Assembly: GCF_021869535.1 (NCBI RefSeq)
Contig: NW_026262666.1
Span: 248,001 to 312,000, forward strand
Length of the DNA: 64,000 nt
Direction of reading: 5' to 3'
DNA from: Mytilus californianus
Lineage: Eukaryota > Mollusca > Bivalvia > Mytilida > Mytilidae
Position 1 is the stretch's first letter; each line of letters opens with the position of its first letter. Below the pieces are notes generated by a model. That model did no database searches, was not told where the DNA came from, and saw only the letters and a list, made by a program, of their open reading frames with translations. Positions 44,301-50,300 of this stretch are shown here, piece by piece. Both the position numbers and the translations under genes were made by a program.

Positions 44301-47300
44301 GATGGTGTTATTGTTCTCTTGGGCTTGCACTGCATAGTAATCATCCTCATCATCTGAAATATATAATTTTATGAGACCATTTGCCTTATAGATTTCATAA
44401 TTTGCAGGATCTTTTGTCGCCACATCCTCTTGACTTTACAGTCATAGTGATTTGACAATTTTTGCAGGAGTTATAGGACTCTCAACATTTACTATTGGTA
44501 CAAATGACACCTTGTGAATGCAAATCAGGCTATTTTCCAGTAAGCTTTCATACTTGATAGAATCGTTTTTGTCGAGCCTGCAACATTGTCGCAGAAAGCT
44601 CGACATAGGTATAGTTATAAGGCTGTGGAGGCGTTAACTAACTACTTAAAAGCTATATATTTCAGAAGATGGAAGACTTGGATGCTTCCTTCTTTATATG
44701 TAGATGCCTTATGAAATGAAGTTTCCATCTGTCATATGTCCATTGTCCTTGACCTCATTTTCGTGGTTCAGTGACTACTTGAAAAAAAAGTAAAGATTTT
44801 TTGTAATGTTAATTTCTTTCTCATTATGAGTAATGGGATAACTATATTTAGTATGTGCGTACCTTGCAAGGTCCTCATGCCTGTCTAGACAGTTTTCATA
44901 TGACCTCCACCTTATTTCATGAATCGGTGAACAAGGTTAATTTTTCGTGGTCAAGTCCATATATCAGATATTATAAGCAATAGGTCTACTATATTTGGTG
45001 TATGGAATGATTGTATGGTGTACATGTTCAACTGGCAGGTGTCATCTTACCTTGACCTCATTTTCATGGTTCACTGGTTAAAGTTAAGTTTCTGTGTTTT
45101 GGTCTTTTTTTCTAATAATATATGCAATAGGTCACCTATATTTGGTGTATGGAAATATTTTACGATGTACATGTCAAGCTTGCAGGTTTTATTTGACCTT
45201 GACCTCATTTTCACGGTTCATTGCTCTGTGCTAAGTTTTTGTGTTTTGGTCTGATTTTCTTAAACAATAAGCAATAGGTCAAGTATATTTGGTTTATGGA
45301 AGGTGTATAGGTCTGTCTGGCAGGTATCATCTGACCTTGACCTTATTTTCATGGTTTATTGGTCAATGTTAAGTTTTCCTGGTTTAGTTTGATTCTTAGA
45401 AACTATAAGCTATAGGTCAACTATATTTGGTGATTGTAAGGTGTACCTGTATTTCCGGTTTGGTTTATCTGACCTTGACCTCATATTCTTGTATCTTGTT
45501 AAATTTATTTGATACTTGTAGTAAAGCTTTATATTTAGAACTATCAACATAAAATCAATGGTCAGTAAAGCAGGTGAGACCTTTCAGCGTGTGCACTCTT
45601 GATCATCATGTGTAGTTGACCTTACTATACTGTCATTTTGATTCGACAATGTTTGCACCTTGTGAATGCAACTTCAATGATATTGTTTGCTATAAAGCTT
45701 TCATACTTGCTAGGATTGTCTGTCATCTAGTGAAGTTGACCATACTGTTTGTCATTTTGATTTTTTGACAATTTTTGCAGGAGTTATAGGATTGCATTGA
45801 AGTGACACCATTTGCAGGATAAACACAGATTTTACTACAATACCTTTTATGATACAAATTATATTTTTCCAAGACTTGTGGAGCATTTTAAACATTTTAA
45901 ATGTTTTAAATTTTAACTGTCGATAGAGTAGAAATGTGGAAACGCCTGAGTGCAGTTGTAGAAACTGATTCTTATTAAAATCTTGTTTAGGATGCCATAA
46001 TCAATCGTTATGTACATTTGGTATTTCTTATTTTACCAGCAGGAGGAGCCACGTTATATAGAGCTATCATGCATTATTTTATTTTATTTTAGATTGCTTG
46101 CCCTCCTTTCAAACTGAACACAGTCAGGGCTTTCTGCAGGTTGATTGGAACACCTATCAGAGTTCTCAAAGATTGCATTGAAATTATGAGAATGGAACTG
46201 GTGAGTAAAGTGTTCATCTTATGTGCTAAACAATATATCTGATAAATGTCAAGAACACAGAAACCCAATAACACATAACAACCAGTAACATCTTTTATGG
46301 TTATCAATGTATCTTCATTTACATAAAACAGATTTTGTTAGTATCAAACATGAAGAAAATAAGTGTTTTCGCTAAAAATTCAAGGACACAGCAATCCAAT
46401 AATGCATAGCAACCAGTGTTTAACATCTAGAGGTCATTAGGTGGTCCAAATCCCAAACTTAAACCAATTTTAAGTCTTCTTGAAACTGGTCAATTCTATT
46501 TTAGATTTTAGAATAATTTTTGTATAAAATAATCAGGTGTTGAAACTAAATTGTGTCTTCTTAGGGGAAAATAAAGGTTAAAGTTTATATTTTTATCACT
46601 GAATTTTTTTTTCATCAAATCATTTTAATTGCAATATTAGATTCACACCTTAGATTGTGAAGAAATTTCTGATTATATGTAAATTGTTAAACATAATTAA
46701 TGTGATTTCATATTAATTAGTATCCTGACAACAGACACAAATGGTCAGTTCAGTGGTGTTTGACCGTCCCTCCTGCCTGTGCATTTGTAGCCCCTGCAGG
46801 AACTCCAGCTGTTGTGTTCAAGAAAGCTACGGGAAAGATGTTATTCATGGTTTGTATATATTACATCATTTCTTCATTGCATATTTTGGTCAAAATTTAA
46901 TTAAGACTTTAAATGTTCTTACTTTTCTCTGAATTTGCTATTGTGACTTATTGCAAACCAAATGAAACATTTCCACAGAGTCATCTCTTGTTCAAGGTAT
47001 TTAAACTTTTGTCAGTTCTATGCAGTGATAGAAACCATATATATCATACTGAATCATCATGCTTAGAAATCATCATACACAATAAATCATTATGCTTAGA
47101 AATCACCATACACAATAAATCATTATGCTTAGAAATCATCTTACACAATGAATCATTATGCTTAGAAATCATCTTACACAATAAATCATTATGCTTAGAA
47201 ATCATCTTACACAATAAATCATTATGCTTAGAAATCATCATACACAATAAATCATTATGCTTAGAAATCATCTTACACAATAACTCATTATGCTTAGAAA

Positions 47301-50300
47301 TCATCTTACACAATAAATCATTATGCTTAGAAATCATCTTACACAATAAATTATTATGCTTAGAAATCACCATACACAATAAATCATAATGTAGAAATCA
47401 CTATACACAATAAATCATTCTTAGAAATCATCTTACACAATAAATCATTATGCTTAGAAATCATCTTACACAATGAATCATTATGCTTAGAAATCATCTT
47501 ACACAATGAATTATTATGCTTAGAAGTCATCTTACACAATAAATCATTATGCTTAGAAATCATCTTACACAATGAATCATTATGCTTAGAAATCACCATA
47601 CACAATGAATCATTATGCTTAGAAGTCACCATACACAATAAATCATAATGTAGAAATCATCTTACACAATAAATCATTATGCTTTGAAATCACCATACAC
47701 AATAAATCATCATGCTTAGAAATCATCTTACACAATAAATCATAATGTAGAAATCATTTTACACAATAAATCAGCATGCTTAGAAATCATCTTACATTAT
47801 AAATCATTATGCTTAGAAATCATCTTACACAATGAATCATTATGCTTAGAAATCACCATACACAATAAATCATAATGTAGAAATCACCATACACAATAAA
47901 TCATTATGCTTAGAAATCATCTTCAAAATGAATCAGTATGCTTAGAAATCATCTTACACAATGAATCATTATGCATAGAAATCATCTTACACAATAAATC
48001 ATTATGAAGTAGAAGTAGAAATCATCTTACACAATGAATCATTATGCTTAGAAATCATCTTACACAATGAATCATTATGCTTAGAAGTCACCTTACACAA
48101 TGAATCATTATGCTTAGAAATCATCTTACACAATGAATCATTATGCTTACAAATCATCTTACACAATAAATCATTATGCTTAGAAATTATCTTACACAAT
48201 GAATCATTATGCTTAAAAATAATCTTACACAATGAATCATTATGCTTAGAAATTATCTTACACAATGAATCATTATGCTTAGAAATCATCTTACACAATG
48301 AATCATTATGCTTAGAAATCATCTTACACAAAAAATCATTATGAAGTAGAAGTAGAAATCATCTTGCACAATGAATCATTATGCTTAGAAATCATCTTTC
48401 ACAATGAATCATTATGCTTAGAAGTCACCTTACACAATGAATCATTATGCTTAGAAATCATCTTACACAATGAATCATTATGCTTAGAAATCATCTTACA
48501 CAATAAATCATTTTGAAGTAGAAGTAGAAATCATCTTACACAATGAATCATTATTCTTAGAAATCATCTTACACAATGAATCATTATGCTTAGAAGTCAC
48601 CTTACACAATGAATCATTATGCTTAGAAATCACCTTACACAATGAATCATTATGCTTAGAAATCACCATACACAATAAATCATAATGTAGAAATCATCTT
48701 ACACAATAAATCAGTATGCTTAGAAATTATCTTACACAATGAATCATTATGCTTAGAAATCATCTTACACAATGAATCATTATGCTTAGAAATCATCTTA
48801 CACAATAAATCATTATGCTTAGAAATTATCTTACACAATGAATCATTATGCTTAGAAATTATCTTACACAATGTATCATTATGCTTAGAAATCATCTTAC
48901 ACAATAAATCAGTATGCTTAGAAATTATCTTACACAATGAATCATTATGCTTAGAAATCATCTTACACAATGAATCATTATGCTTAGAAATCATCTTACA
49001 CAATAAATCATTATGCTTAGAAATCATCTTACACAATGAATCATTATGCTTAGAAATCATCTTACACAATAAATCATTATGCTTAGAACTCACCTGACAC
49101 AATAAATCATAATGTAGAAATCATCTTACACAATAAATCATTATGCTTAGAAATCATCTTACACAATAAATCATTATGCTTAGAAATCATCTTACACAAT
49201 AAATCATTATGCTTAGAAATCATCTTACACAATAAATCATTATGCTTAGAAATCATCTTACACAATAAATCATTATGCTTAGAAGTCACCATACACAATA
49301 AATCATAATGCTTAGAAATCATCTTACACAATAAATCATTATGCTTAGAAATCATCTTACACAGTAACTCATCATGCTTACAAATCATCTTACACAATAA
49401 ATAAGTATGCTTAAAAATCATCTTACACAATAAATCATAATGTAGAAATCACCATACACAATAAATCATTATGCTTAGAAATCATCTTACACAATAACTC
49501 ATCATGCTTACAAATCATCTTACACAATAAATAATTATGCTTAAAAATCATCTTACACAAAAAATCATAATGTAGAAATCATCTTACACAATAACTCATT
49601 ATGCTTACAAATCATCTTACACAATAAATCATTATGTTTAGAAATCATCTTACACAATGAATCATTATGCTTAGAAATCATCTTACACAATGAATCATTA
49701 TGCTAAGAAATCATCTTGCGCAATAAATCATTATGCTTAAAAATCATCTTGCACAATAAATCACTCATGCATCAACCAGTTTTTTGTTGTAAGTTATTTC
49801 CGATATTCATATACACTATAATTCACATTAGAGGGGGGAGGACATTAACTATTACCATACACCTTATCGCTATTTGGAAATCTGTCCCGCTTGACCTGAG
49901 AATCTATCCCGCTTGAACTTTTGACGTTATACAACAATCACTTTTCCATTGTGGCGTCAGATGTTTTCTATTATGACGTCAAAATTTTACGGGAACTTGT
50001 GCGATGTCCAGTAATGGCGGACAAATAGCTATAAGGTGTATTGTCTGTCTGTTCACTCATCCTTACGTCCCAAACTTAGTTTCCATTCTCTAACTTTAAT
50101 TTCCCTCAAACTAATGTTATGAAACTTATATGCAATGCTTATTACATTTGTACCACCAAACACAGATCAAATTTGAATAGGGTGGTGTCACTTTTGCTGT
50201 TCTCCAGTTATGTCTCTTTATAAATGGAAAATTGGTAAATCTGGAGTTTCTGCACTCTGACTTTAATTTGCCACAACCAAATGTTTTGAAACATATACAC

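Noticed and set aside
46913-49430. Long open frames on both strands (158, 111, 109, 140, 107 codons)
   Set aside because: They are read-through of the 33-bp minisatellite, whose unit is a multiple of three. No conserved domain and no start context; not genes.
47047-49770. Possible CRISPR-like array
   Set aside because: The units are contiguous with no unique spacers, and the window is an animal genome.
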